Source of the DNA: Theropithecus gelada
Lineage: Eukaryota > Chordata > Mammalia > Primates > Cercopithecidae
Assembly (NCBI RefSeq): GCF_003255815.1
Contig: NC_037674.1
Location: 18,063,615-18,127,614 of the forward strand
Direction: 5' to 3'
DNA: 64,000 bases
The position numbers and the translations under genes were made by a program. The notes beneath the pieces are model-generated. The model saw only the letters and a program-made list of their open reading frames with translations, had not been told where the DNA came from and did not search any database. This document shows positions 23,536-35,600 of the stretch, piece by piece. The first letter of the stretch is position 1, and every line of letters starts with the position of its first letter.

Positions 23536-23856
23536 ATAATTACCGCTACTGTTATTAATCTATGCAAATTCTGTCTGTCCTTTGATACTGAACTGAGATT
23601 CCTCCTCTTCCATCAAGTGTTCCCTGACTACTCCACCTGGAACTCAACTTCCTTTCCCTTGGAGTAGTAGAGTTCTTCCTGTCTGTCTGATTAATTCAAG
23701 ATGTATGCTGTGAGATACAGAATTAATACATATCAACTCAGCAAAATTATCAGTTATCGAGGGCATGACTTTGTCTCATAGAACAGTACCCTACACATAG
23801 TATGTACTCCAAAACATGAGCTGTTGATTGAATTCTCACTTGTCTCTGTGCTGCAG

Positions 23857-23939
23857 GAGCTGTCATAACCCTGGGGAAGGCACAGAAGTTCCGATTCAAC
23901 CACCCAGCAGAGGCTGCTGTCCTGCGGCAGCGAAGGCAG
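23857..23939 (+). CDS. STARD9: STARD9 exon: end of FHA domain
   Basis: 83 bp, phase 1 in, phase 0 out. Acceptor gtgctgcag, donor gttagc. It encodes AVITLGKAQKFRFNHPAEA followed by AVLRQRRQ. The LG....FRFNHP segment is the last FHA strand, as in KIF1/KIF13/KIF16 kinesins. Confidence 0.94.
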
Positions 23940-24064
23940 GTTAGCAGGGCTGTGTTTTCTAGGTTATTGCTGGCCTCCCTGTTTCCACTTTTTAGAGGAA
24001 ACACCAAGCTGGGAGAGGTGGAGGTGATGCCAGCAGCCTCACTGCGCTTTTTTCCGTGTTCAAG

Positions 24065-24168
24065 GTTGGAGAGGCTGCTGCTGGTGGTGGCTCTTTGGAG
24101 TGGCTGGATTTGGATGGAGATCTCACTGCCTCCCGGCTAGGTCTCTTCCCTTTGCTTTGGAAGGAAGG
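24065..24168 (+). CDS. STARD9: STARD9 exon: post-FHA linker
   Basis: 104 bp, phase 0 in, phase 2 out. Acceptor ttccgtgttcaag, donor gtaaga; only 125 bp of intron separates it from the previous exon. It encodes VGEAAAGGGSLEWLDLDGDL then TASRLGLFPLLWKE. The last codon is split (GG plus G of the next exon), which reads as Gly here. Confidence 0.88.
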
Positions 24169-25156
24169 GTAAGAAATAGCTGCTCATACTGATGTGGAAC
24201 CTACTGAGTTCACTTCTTAGTCCATTACAGCATGGATGAGGGTGGGGGTGGGGGGTGATTAATGTAGCAGCCAAGGTCTGAATGAGCCCTTGTCTGAATC
24301 AACTTGGGCAAGTCATTTGATGATGCTGAACTAGCTGCTAAGTTTGTAGTTGGCAGGGAAGTGGTCTTGGCCCTTGTTCATTTCTTGTTCGGTATTTCAA
24401 CATTTTCATCACTGAAAGAGGTATTTTATTTGATGTTCCTATGGCCACCTTTTCTCTCTCCACAAAATTTAGCTGTGATATGTTTGTGGACATCTTTGTT
24501 TTGAGCTTACCTTCCTATATACTCCTTTAAATTCTGGCCTGTGTGTGAGCTCATAGTATATGTCACATAGTATATGTGAGCGCATAGCTTCCAGAACATA
24601 CAGCTTTCTCTGAGTTTTTAAAGATAGTATGTGACTGAGAATCCTTTCTTTCTCATAACCAAGAATCCAGAACTGTGCATAAGAGAGACAGAAACTAGAG
24701 GAACAATAGGAAAATATCTTTGGGTTCTACCCTCTCATACCCACTTTGCCTGCATTGTAACTATGAGACACTGAGTCAGAGTTCTACATGTGATTGATGG
24801 CAACTACTTTTCTACTTCATCCATTTCTACATAAAACACCATTCCCAGATCTAGAAGCCTTGCAGATTTGGTACTGGGAATCCTTCTATTCCTGTACATC
24901 AAAGTGACCTCTGCCTTAGAGATTTCCTTTAGAAAATTTCAGCAGGGGACTTGGTGCCTGTGACATCACTGGTGCTGGGAGGCTGCCAAGCACCTTGAGC
25001 ACAGGGTCTCAGTAGAGTTACGGTGGCCCATAGTTTCATAGGATCCAGCAGTTCTTTCCTCAGGCCAGCAGCATTTGATGGCAGATGAAGACAATCTTAT
25101 GTCTAACCTTGGCAGTGAGGAGTGTTGGATACAGGAGCAGAAGTGCTCTGGTTCAG
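24169..25156. other. Intron, no gene seen
   Basis: Non-Alu intron sequence after the post-FHA exon; a short G-rich run (gggtgggggtggggggtg) lies at about 24241-24258. Confidence 0.5.
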
Positions 25157-25465
25157 GGCCGGGCGTGATGGCTCATGCCTGTAATCCCAGCACTTTGGGA
25201 GGCCGAGGTGGGCGGATCACAGGGTTAGGAGATCAAGACCATCCTGGCTAACATGGTGAAACCCTGTCTCTACTAAAAATACAAAAAAAAAAAAAAAAAA
25301 AAAATTAGCCTGGCATGGTAGCACGCACCTGTAGTCCTAGCCACTTGGGAGGCTGAGGCAGGAGAATTGCTTGAACCCGGGAGGCGGAGGTTGCAGTGAG
25401 CCGAGATTACGCCACTGCACTCCATCCTGGGTGACAGAGCAAGAGTCCATCTCAAAAAAAGAAAA
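25157..25465 (+). mobile_element. Alu
   Basis: Plus-strand dimeric Alu with a long middle A-run (25284-25303). Confidence 0.9.
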
Positions 25466-25829
25466 GCAATGTTCTGCTTCAGGAAACATGAACAGCAGGC
25501 AAGTCCTCATGGGACAGCTGCTCAGTGAAGGATGCTACAACAGAAATTTAATGAAGGATGATCCTAGTGTTGAATAACCGAGAGCTCTGTGGGATGGAGA
25601 ATAAGGTAGAAGAAGTGACACAAAGTGGATTCAGGGCTTAGGCTGGAGCTTTTGTTTTGTCAGAGCGACTTTCCTTCTTTGTAGTGAAGTCATGAAAGTA
25701 GCTCCTATTTTAGGTAAGGTTTGTGTTGGGAAGACTCATTGAAGATCTGTTTTTCCCAGAGTTCAGAGGTTTACAGAAAATATCACTGCAACTTAAATAG
25801 CTGAGAATGGAAGAGATGCATTGCAGCAG

Positions 25830-25935
25830 ACAAAATTGGTTCATGTCCTGGCTGTGGTACAGAAAAGATATGTGACCTTAGGCAAGTCATTGAATCTCTG
25901 AGCCTGTTTCCCTACCTCTAAAGAGACAATACTGC
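25830..25935 (+). mobile_element. MIR SINE fragment
   Basis: MIR core text: tatgtgaccttaggcaagtc attgaatctctgagcctg. Confidence 0.7.
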
Positions 25936-27833
25936 CATCTGTTTTCCAGGGATTCTTGTGATAAAGATTGAAAGAGCGAGTATATATGCATGGTGTGGAC
26001 ACACCCCACAACCCCTATTGCTGCCAGCAAGGCTGCCTCCCTTTCTCTTTCCTGTCTTCCTGTCTCAACCCAGCTCACCTGTCCACCCCAGAGTAGATCA
26101 TGGTGTTGTGCTCTTCTCCTGCCTTTTAAAAGTCTTCTATGGCTCTCTAGCCCCACAGGCACTGACATGACCTTTCAGACACATAAGCATGTGTCCTTTC
26201 ATTCAGAGAAGACAGGAATTTCAGAATCACGCCCTCTCCCACACACTGCCTCCACTCTTGAGCCACCAGCTCTAGGAGCCCTGGGCTGGTCCTGCCCAGC
26301 TACCGTAGCCAGCATCTGTGCCAATCCGTGGTGGAGGTGGTGTGGTGTGGTGCTCAAGTCTGTGATTGGGCAAAGGGACCCGGGAGAGGAACCTGCACGA
26401 CTAGAGAAAAATATAAATTGTTAGCTGGGCTCCCAGTCTGGATTTGTGGTTGTGTGTCTACGAGTCTCTCCCTCTGCTCTTGGATGGGGTTGGCTCCAAA
26501 GCCTCCCTTTATCCCAGGCTTCCTTTCCCTCATTTATCTCTGGAGCAGCATTCATGAGGAGCCTGCAAAGCTGGAGCTGGCTCCAGAGCCAGGGGAAATC
26601 GACCAGTCTGCCTTTCTTTTCTCCTTGCAGCAGTAATCCAGACCAGAGAGGAATTTGTCTTTGAATACCGTTGCCTGTGTTCTTGGCATTTTCCCATTTG
26701 GAATTTTAGGGGGTTAACCTTAAGTGCCTAGAGCCTGGGAGCCACTGTTGCTGCTGCCGCTGCCACCACTGCTGCCACTGCGGCTTTAGTAAGTAGATGC
26801 TGCTGCAATCTGCTGCAGAAGCTGCCAAACCCCGAGACTGGGGGAGGGCTGTGAGAGAAGCAGCAGGAGGGTGCAGTGGAGTCCTCACAAGCAGGTGACT
26901 AGGCAGCAGCCGGGGGATACTGGAGCCACCAGAGATGAAGGGCAGTCACCTGATAAAGACAGAGGTCCCTTGGCTGGCAGGTAAATGAAGACTCGCCCTT
27001 TGTAATCCACCCAGACATGTAGCATAAGGTTGCTATTTTCTTTTTCACCTGCTTTCTGGGAACTTGACAAAATGTGCTTAGCAGAGGGGCCATTCTGTCT
27101 GATCGTGTGGCCTCCTGGGTGAATGCGCTGCATCTATAGAAATCACAGCAGACAGCCTCTCCTTACAGGTCCTATTGCTCTGCAGGAAACAATATCATAG
27201 CTGCCACTTTCTTAGGTGAACGGTAGGGAGTGCCCCTTCTAGGGAGAAGCAAATTGTAAATCTGAAGGTTGAGGAGAAAGCCAGGCAAGGAAGCTGAGTA
27301 ATCTCAGAGTTCAGATAAAGATCCTGTCTCAGCCTCCTGCATCTGGTGGTCTGTGGGTCTTAGCTGGGTTTGTCTAGGACCCTTTGATGGGCTCATGTTT
27401 GTAATTCAGCCATTTCTTTAGTCAGACACAATTTGGAGCAGTAATACAAGCATGATACATATAGATGTATGTTTCCTGTTAACTGCTTTTTCTATTTGTT
27501 TGGCATTAACAGGTTTCTATTCCAGTTGCTATCCTGAGCCTCCGCGTAACAGAGTACCCTTCCTCTTTCTGTATGCTCCACTGTGTATATCTGGCCTTTT
27601 GCCCACAGCAATCAGTGCTAGTCTTCTGAGCACACTCACTCAAGTGTCTGGACATGTTCTAGTCCTTGGACCTGTTGCAGATTGAATGACCTCATAGCCT
27701 CCTTCCCTGGGAAGAAACTGTGGTTGTGTGAGCTCCCACTCCCATTCCTCCGGGCTATTCCACCTATCACTCTTCACCCATCCATCTTTCACTGTCCTCC
27801 AAAGGCTGCATTATGAAATCTTAATTTCTTCCA
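25936..27833. other. Non-repetitive intron block with CTG/CCA-rich segment
   Basis: Longest stretch without recognisable repeats in the first half of the window. It includes a Gly/Ala/Gln-codon-like GCTGCTGCCGCTGCC segment (26745-26880). No open frame here is supported by splice sites plus conservation that I can see. Confidence 0.45.
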
Positions 27834-28040
27834 AGGCAGGGGCGGCAAACTTTTTCTGTAAAAGGCCAGATAGTATTTTAGGCTTTGTGGGCCATATGGT
27901 CTGTGCTGCAACTACTGAGTTTTGCCAAGGTGGTGCAAAAGCAGCCCTAGACAGTAAATAAATGGGTGTGGTTGTGTTCTAATAAAACTTTATTAATAAA
28001 AACAGGCAGCAGACCAAATTTGGACTCACAGGCTTTCATT
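27834..28040 (+). mobile_element. Ancient interspersed repeat (hAT-type MITE candidate), copy A
   Basis: Text gcaaactttttctgtaaaag, ttttaggctttgtgggccat, ctaataaaactttattaata is a widespread primate repeat consensus. The same family recurs reversed at 53945-54160. Family name uncertain. Confidence 0.65.
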
Positions 28041-28517
28041 CGTGGACCTCTTCTGTGATACCCATGTGATTTCATTCTGCTGTACGAAGTGGTAGATCTC
28101 CTAAAAAGTGGTTCCCTTACAGCATACTGGTCATACTGCCTGAGATATGGTTCCAGCATCAAACCAATAAGCTTCTCCAAGCTTCCAAGTCATGACATCC
28201 TGGGATTGTAGGGAAGGCTGGATAAAGCAGGCTTGATTCTAACTTTTTTGTCAGCCTCTGGCAGAATCTGACTGTTCCCAGCCACTCCCATTCTGTGCCC
28301 ATCCTGGGGTATCCATACGGTTGGCTTCTTTAAATACCTAAATAACAGGGATGAAGATACCCTGCAGAAAAAGCATTTGAGGTCCTTGCATGACCCCAGG
28401 GAAAGGTCGGCAAGTGAGTAGAAGCTGTCAGTTTCCAGAGTAAGCCTCTGAATCATCTATGGTCATATAGGAACCTGGTGGCAGAGTAAGGCATGACTAA
28501 AATCTAGAATTTTTTAG

Positions 28518-28812
28518 GCCGGGCATGGTGCATAGTGGTTCATGCCTGTAGTCCCAGCACTTTGGGAGGCTAAGATGGGGAAATCACTTGAGGTGAGGCG
28601 TTTGAGACCAGCCTGGCCAACATGGTAAAACCCTGTCTCTACTAAAAATACGAAAATTAGCCAGGCGTAGTGGCACATGTCTGTAATCCCAGCTACTTGG
28701 GAGGCCGAGGCAGGAGAATCGCTTGAACCCGGGAGGCAGAGGTTGTAGTCAGCCAAGATCTTGCCACTGCACTCCAGTCTGGGTGACAGAGTGAGACCTT
28801 GTCTCAAACAAA
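28518..28812 (+). mobile_element. Alu
   Basis: Plus-strand dimeric Alu flanked by aatctagaattttt and aatctaaaattttt. Confidence 0.9.
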
Positions 28813-29609
28813 AAAAATCTAAAATTTTTTAAAGCTGTTTATTATGGAAGACTTCAAATACAACACAAATTATCAACTCATGGCTAATCTTAGTTCTTTT
28901 ATATCCATACTCACTCTCCCTCATTCCCTCTCACTGGATCTAGACAAATTCTTGGCATATTTCACCAGTAAATGCTTCAGTATATATTTCTGAAAGGTGT
29001 GGTAGAGTCTAAAACTCTTGGATCCTATTCCAGGGCTTATTCACTGAAAACAGCTCTCAAGTGGAGACCAGCTGTGTTTTGGGTCACACACACAGGCATG
29101 GTGTGTGTGTAAATTATCAGCTGGCTTTTGCTACCAGATCACAGAGGATTTCTGTTTCAGGGAATGGAGATGCAGTAACAATCTCTGAATATGTAGGAGA
29201 GAGTGTTTCTGGAGCTTCTGCTTTACTGAGTGTTTCCAACATATTTTTAGCAGACACCTTTTGATTCTTTTTAAAGGACCAAACTTCTGAATTTAGCGAA
29301 AATGTTTTTGTGTCTTTTTAAAAAGAACAATTTTCCTGGTGATTTTCCTTATCTACAGTGGATCTGTGTTTCTGCTAAACCCCACAACTCTAAGAATACG
29401 TCAGTTTAATGACCATTCTCCCCTCCTGCACTGTGACATCATGACCTGCCTGTGACACCATGCCTGTTTGTCCAAGGTTGCCAGAAGTCCAAAGCACTCT
29501 CTACCCTGTTGATTGCAGGGGCTCTCTTGGAAGGCCTTATACTGCTGTCAGTTTGTCCTGAGCTTGGTTTGCATTTCCTGTTGGGTAACCTCAGCTGCTT
29601 CTGTGACAG
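28813..29609. other. Intron, ancient LINE-like text, no gene seen
   Basis: AT-rich diverged sequence; a short GT run at 29100-29110. It ends in the acceptor of the exon at 29610. Confidence 0.4.
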
Positions 29610-29800
29610 GAGAGCACTTGAAGAGCAATGTGACGAGGACCGTCAGCCACCGAGGGATGGAGAGACATCCCACAGGGCCCAGATTCAGCAGCAGCAGAGC
29701 TACGTGGAGGATTTGAGGCATCAAATCCTAGCAGAAGAGATTCAAGCTGAGAAGGAACTGGAATTTGACCAAAGTTGGATTAGCCAGCAGATTAAAGAAA
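29610..29800 (+). CDS. STARD9: STARD9 exon: Gln-rich coiled coil 1
   Basis: 191 bp, phase 2 in, phase 1 out. Acceptor tgtgacag, donor gtaggt. It encodes RALEEQCDEDRQPPRDG, QIQQQQSYVEDLRHQILAEE and IQAEKELEFDQSWISQQIKE, a strongly charged helical region. The open frame continues upstream of the acceptor, but the exon is anchored by phase agreement with the exon ending at 24168. Confidence 0.92.
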
Positions 29801-30291
29801 GTAGGTGTCCACCACTTAATGTGTTTGCCTGACTTCCTTATTCTTTCATTTTCGTGCTTCCTCAGCCTTCTGTATTCTCTCTTTGGTTTTCTTTGTGATA
29901 TGATGGAATCTTTGGTATTAGATGTTCTCTTTTCTTTTAGACACCAGAGGTTCTTATAAGAAGAGGGCTGGAAGCAAGAATAAGGAAGCTAATTTCCTTA
30001 TTGTCCTCAGAATTATGGACCTACTACTTACCACTCCTCATTTGCTTATGTGTCCATACACTACTGCCTGCCCTAACATGTGCCCACTGTTGTGCTGAGG
30101 CTTGAGGGTCTTCATTCCCTTACCCTGTGGTAAGGGAGCCCTGTAGCTCTGCAGCCCTCATCCTGCCATATCACCTTGGCCAGCTCTTTCACTCCACACA
30201 GGTCCAGCCATGGCTGGAGGTGTCTGAGTCCAGGCAGCCACAAGCAGGGAAGGAGATGCTGAACTTCTCTCCGGGTGTTTTTGGTTCCCAG

Positions 30292-30763
30292 ACCAGCAGT
30301 GTCTGCTCAGAGAAGAGACCTGGCTGGCCAGCTTGCAACAGCAGCAGCAAGAAGACCATGTAGCAGAGAAAGAACTTGAGGCATCTGTGGCACTTGATGC
30401 GTGGCTTCAGACAGATCCTGAGATTCAGCCATCCCCATTTGTCCAAAGTCAGAAAAGGGTGGTGCAACTGCAGCTCCTGCGGAGACACACTCTTCGGGCA
30501 GCAGAGCGGAATGTCCGGCGGAAAAAGGTCTCATTCCAGCTAGAGAGAATCATCAAAAAGCAGAGGCTGCTGGAGGCCCAGAAGAGACTGGAGCAGCTCA
30601 CGACATTGTGCTGGCTCCAGGATGACAGCACCCAGGAGCCCCCATACCAGGTCCCCAGCCCTGATGCCACAGTCCCACGGCCTCAATGTAGAAGCAAATT
30701 GACGAGTTGCAGTTCTTTGAGCCCCCAAAGGCTCTGCAGCAAGCACGTGCCCCAGCTACACAG
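30292..30763 (+). CDS. STARD9: STARD9 exon: Gln-rich coiled coil 2 with KVSF motif
   Basis: 472 bp, phase 1 in, phase 2 out. Acceptor ggttcccag, donor gtagag. It encodes NQQCLLREETWLASLQQQQQ, then EDHVAEKELEASVALDAWLQ, RRHTLRAAERNVRRKKVSFQ and LERIIKKQRLLEAQKRLEQL, a long basic/charged helical region ending in a Pro/Ser-rich linker (SLSPQRLCSKHVPQLH). KKVSF at 30522-30536 matches the PP1-docking consensus RVxF. Confidence 0.94.
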
Positions 30764-32078
30764 GTAGAGCCAGTAGTTGTCACCTGGAAGCACTTGGTTA
30801 AAGTTTACAACCTTGTTGCCCAGGTAGTGTTCTGTTTTTCCCCATGCCTCATTTCCTCAGTCTGTGAAATGGAAGGATGTGTATAGTCCTCTCTTCCTCA
30901 TGGCTTTTTCTGTCTTCTGGCTACTCTTCTTCCTTCTGTGTATATCGTTTTAGATTCAGGCCATTCCCATCTTCCTTACCCTCCAAGCAGCAATTCTTGC
31001 TTCTTTGGTAATATCTTAGGAGTAAGGATCTCGGCCTCATTTTTCATCTGTTCCTTAGACCTGGACTATCCATATATGTTTCTTTGTAAGTCACACCTCA
31101 GTCTTGTCATGCCTGTAACCAGACTCTTGACTCCTACACCACCTCCCTCCCTGACCCACCACATCAAGTGAGCTTTCTGACCCCACCTCCCACCTGGTGA
31201 GTAAGCTCTCTTTTTGACTCCCAGGTTCAAGTTGGGACCTTCCTTCTTTTCTCCATTACCCCTTATATGCCATCAAGGCCGGGCTGTATTATCTCCCAGA
31301 CTCGTTGGAGCAAGGGTTTCTGTCTTATATCTCTTTATATCCTCAGGACCTAGCACAGGTTCTCGTCCATAGGAGGTTCACAATTAACGTCTATTGGTGT
31401 TATGTTTGCTCACCTCTCTGGTCTTCAAAGTACTCGGTGGGCTTTTTAAAAATTTAATATGAAAAAAATTTAAACATATGCCAAGTTGGAAGAATAGTAT
31501 ATGTATCACTGATACTATTCAGCGATTATTAGGCTTTACACACTTGCCTACCTTCCCATTTTCTGAAGTTTTTTAAAGCAACTTCTAGACACCTTGTCCC
31601 TTTAGTTCTGTATTTCTAAGTATATACTTCTAAAAAAAATGGACTTTTCTTGTAACCACAGTGTTGTGACAGCTACCAAAATTAAGATTATTTGATGTAT
31701 TCTAAAACCTAGGCCATGTTCAAATTTCTCTGCTTGCCTAAAACTATTTACAGTTTTCTTTTTTCTCTCTCTCTTTTTTCTCTAACATGGTTCAGCATTA
31801 AAATGGTTGGTTTTTCAAATCAAGATCCAAGCAGGATTTACATGCTGCATTTGTTTGTTGTTTTTCAGGTTTCTTTTAACCGTTCTTCTTGTTTTATTTG
31901 TAATCATTATTTTTACTACTTCATATTATTGATAATTACAGTTCTGTAGAATATGTATCACTCTATAGATTTATCTTTTGCTTCCTTATAATACCATTTA
32001 AGTTGTTCCTCTATTCCTCATATTGCCTATTAATAGGAAACTTTCCCTGTAAGTGTGATTAGCTTCAGTTCAGTTTTT
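30764..32078. other. Intron before giant exon, ancient LINE-like text
   Basis: 31440-31960 looks like an old LINE 3' region (aaacatatgccaagttggaa gaatagtatatg). No coding block seen. Confidence 0.45.
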
Positions 32079-32394
32079 TTTTTTTTTAAATTTTCTTTTT
32101 TGAGACGGAGTCTTGCTCTGTCGCCCAGGCTGGAGTGCAGTAGTGCAATCTTGGCTCACTGCAAGCTCCGCCTCCCAGGTTCACGCCATTCTCCTGCCTC
32201 AGCCTCCCGAGTAGCTGGGGCTACAGGTGCCCGCCACCACACCCGGCTAATTTTTTAAAATTTTTTTATTTTTGTAGTAGAGACGGGGTTTGACTGTGTT
32301 AGCCAGGATGGTCTCGATCTCCTGACCTCGTGATCCACCCATCTCGGCCTCCCAAAGTGCTAGGATTACAGGTGTGAGCCACCGCGCCCAGCCA
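32079..32394 (-). mobile_element. AluY just upstream of giant exon
   Basis: Minus-strand AluY flanked by a 16 bp perfect duplication cttcagttcagttttt (32063-32078 and 32395-32410). It lies about 230 bp before the giant-exon acceptor. Confidence 0.94.
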
Positions 32395-32620
32395 CTTCAG
32401 TTCAGTTTTTTAATAAGATGAAGAAATTGAGGAACAGTGTGGGCCTGGAGCTTCTTGGAGAGCTAGGACTAGTGTCCACAATTTCCTTTAATACCTAGGG
32501 AGCTTTTCTCTGGCTCTGAAGTCAATAGGAGACAGTGACATTGGCCTTGTTTTTAACCTCCTTCTGTTCACAGGAAGTAGTACCTCACGTCTTCTGAGAT
32601 AGCTTTCCTTGTCTTCACAG

Positions 32621-35600
32621 CATTTTCCTAAGTTGGGATCCCTCTACCACATTACCACCTATGCCTGACCCTACTCACCAAACATCAGAGAAAACATCAT
32701 CAGAAGAGTGTTTGTCACAGGCTGCTTCCTACCCTCCAAGGATAGGGTGTCTCCGCAAGAACGGCCTGCATTCCTCAGGCCATGGGCAGCCCTGCACAGC
32801 CAGAGCAGCCTTGTCCAGGAAGGGAGCCTCAGCTCCAGACACTTGGCTCACCGTGAGTCCCAACTCTGTTGGCATCCAGGAAATGGAGAGGGTGGGTAAG
32901 CAGCCCCATCAGATGGTGATCCAGGGCTTAGCATCTCTGAGGAAATCAGCTAACAAGCTAAAGCCAAGGCATGAGCCAAAGATCCTCACCTCTACTACCC
33001 AGACCAGAGGGGCAAAAGGACTAGCAGACCCTAGCCACACACAAGCTGGGTGGCGAAAAGAAGGTAACCTTGGGACCCACACGGCTGCTAAGGGAGCCAG
33101 TGGCAATTCCCCATATCCTCATGGACCCAGGCAGACTGCTGGGCATGGAAAGGCAGTCAAGACGTTTTGGACAGAATACAAACCACCTTCTCTAAGCAGG
33201 GCATCAAAAAGGCATCAGAGGGTTCTGGCAGCTAGGGTCAGAAATATTACCAAAAAGTCCTCTCACTTGCCTCTTGGCAGTCCTTTGAAGAGACAACAAA
33301 ATACGAGGGACCTAGACACCATGGCCCCACTCACAGATTTTAGTCCAGTAGTGGATCATTCAAGAGAAGACAATGATTTTTCTGACTCAGATAGCAACTA
33401 CTCAGTGGATTCTCTCTCGTGTGTCTATACCAAAGCCCTGATAGAGCCGCTAAAGCCAGAGGACCCTCAGGAGAGGAAGTGGGATTTCCCAGAGCCAGAG
33501 AACTCTGAAAGTGACGACAGCCAAATATCTGAGGACTCACTGGCTGAGAAGAGGTACCAAAGCCCACAAAACAGGCTAGGGGGAAATCATCCCACCAACC
33601 ACCATGGCCACCCCAGGACCAGAGCTAGAGCTTCTGTGAGGGGCTTCATTGCACCCTCAGACAGTGACCTACTTGCTCAAACTCACAGGAGCTTCTCCTT
33701 GGATAGCCTGATTGATGCTGAGGAAGAACTAGCGGAAGATCAGCAAGAAGAACCTTTCCCTGGTTCAGCTGATGAGATACCCACAGAGACTTTTTGGCAC
33801 CTGGAGGACTCCAATCTGCCTGTAATGGACCAAGAGGCAATATGCAGGCTTGGTCCCATCAACTACAGAACAGCAGCTAGGCTGGATGCCGTCCTGCCAA
33901 TGAGCAGTTCGTTTTACCTTGATCCTCAGTTCCAACCCCGTTGTGAGCTCCAACCCCACTGTGAGCAGGCAGAGTCACAGGGAGAGCCAAGCTACTCTGA
34001 ACAGGCCAACTCTCTCCAAGGCATGCAGCTTTCAAGAGAGAGCCCACTGATGTCCATGGATTCCTGGTTTTCCTGTGATTCTAAGATCAACCCCAGCAGC
34101 CCCCCAGGAATAGTGGGTTCTTTATGTCCAAGTCCTGATGTGCAGGAATTTCACCACTGTAAAGGGGAGAGACCTGGATACTGGCTAAATACTGAGGAAC
34201 TAAAGCCATCAGATGCAGAAACGGTTCTGCCATATAGCTCCAAACTGCACCAAGGCAGTACTGAGCTGCTCTGCATTGCAAGAGATGAGCACACAGCGTC
34301 TGCTTCTGATACGTCGAGGCTGTCTCTCTGGGGAATTCAAAAGCTTATTCAACCAGGAGCTGATGGCACTTTTCAGGGCAGATGCATCCATGACACGACC
34401 CAGCAGGGCAGCTCTGAAGCATCCCACAATTCTAGTGTATCAAACGTGCTGTCTGCCTCTGCCACCACATTGACTCATGTAGGCGGCACCCACGAAAGGG
34501 ACTGGTCTGCCCTTCAGCAAAAGTACCCCCTTGAACTCTCTCACCCTGTTTTGGAGGCCATAGGAGCGCCCAGGCCAGCTTTCCCCTACCTTGAGGAAGA
34601 CTCTGGTTCCCTGGCCCAAGCTTCTGGTGAAGGAGGAGATACTTCATTGCCAGTGGGCCCTAAGGTATCTAGCAATCTGAATCTCAACAACTTTCCAATC
34701 CATCTATCCAGAATCAGGCGTTTGAGGGCAGAGAAAGAACAGGACAGTTTAAATGCCAAATTAGAAGGTGTTTCAGATTTCTTTAGCACTAGTGAGAAAG
34801 AGGTGAGTTATGACGAAACTTATTCAGCAGACTTAGAATCATTGGCTGCTTCTCGATCTACAAATGCACAGGTCTTTGCAGTAGGGAACACGATACCAGG
34901 TTCCATGACAGAAGCATGTGAAGTCAAGCAGAACAACTTGGAAGAATGCCTTCAGAGTTGCAGGAAACCTGGACTGATGACTTCCTCTGATGAGTATTTT
35001 TTCCAGAAGAACGCTTGTCACAGTAATGTCACTACAGCCACCAAAGCAGACCATTGGCCCCAAGGCTGGGCTCCTCTCAGGAAAAATAGTGCAGTCCAGC
35101 CAGGGCAATTAAGTCCTGACAGCCAGTACCCACTAGAGGAAGAGAAGACAGATTGCCAGGAGAGCTCTAAGGAAGCAGTTAGAAGACACATAAATATCTC
35201 CTTTGCCTTTCCTTCAGGTCCAGAGCTATACCTTCACTCTGCTGCCTGGAATCCATTGTCATCTTCCCTGCAGCCCCCACTCTTGGAAACATTCTATGTG
35301 ACCAAAAGCAGGGATGCCCTGACAGAAACTGCCTTAGAGATTCCAGCTTGCAGAGAAGTAAGGGTACCTTCCCCACCCCCCAGGGAAGCCTGGGGCTTTG
35401 GTCACAACCGCCAAGCTCTCCAAGATGCTTATTTGAAGAATAATTTGCCAGTGCTGTTACAAAACCAGAATTCTAAGGTTGCCTCATCTCAGCAGGTCAC
35501 AGCTGAGATACCAGTAGATCTGAATACCGGGGAAGTCATCAGAGAATCAGGTAAATGCCCTGGAAATATTACAGAAGAAAGCCGTGATTCAGTTTATTCT

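Noticed and set aside
25990..26424. 144-residue plus-strand open frame in intron
   Set aside because: No similarity I recognise, no flanking splice logic, and it overlaps other open frames by chance.
29452..29609. Open frame running upstream into the exon at 29610 (MTPCLFVQG...)
   Set aside because: A good acceptor and phase match to the exon ending 24168 place the boundary at 29610; the upstream part looks like intron.
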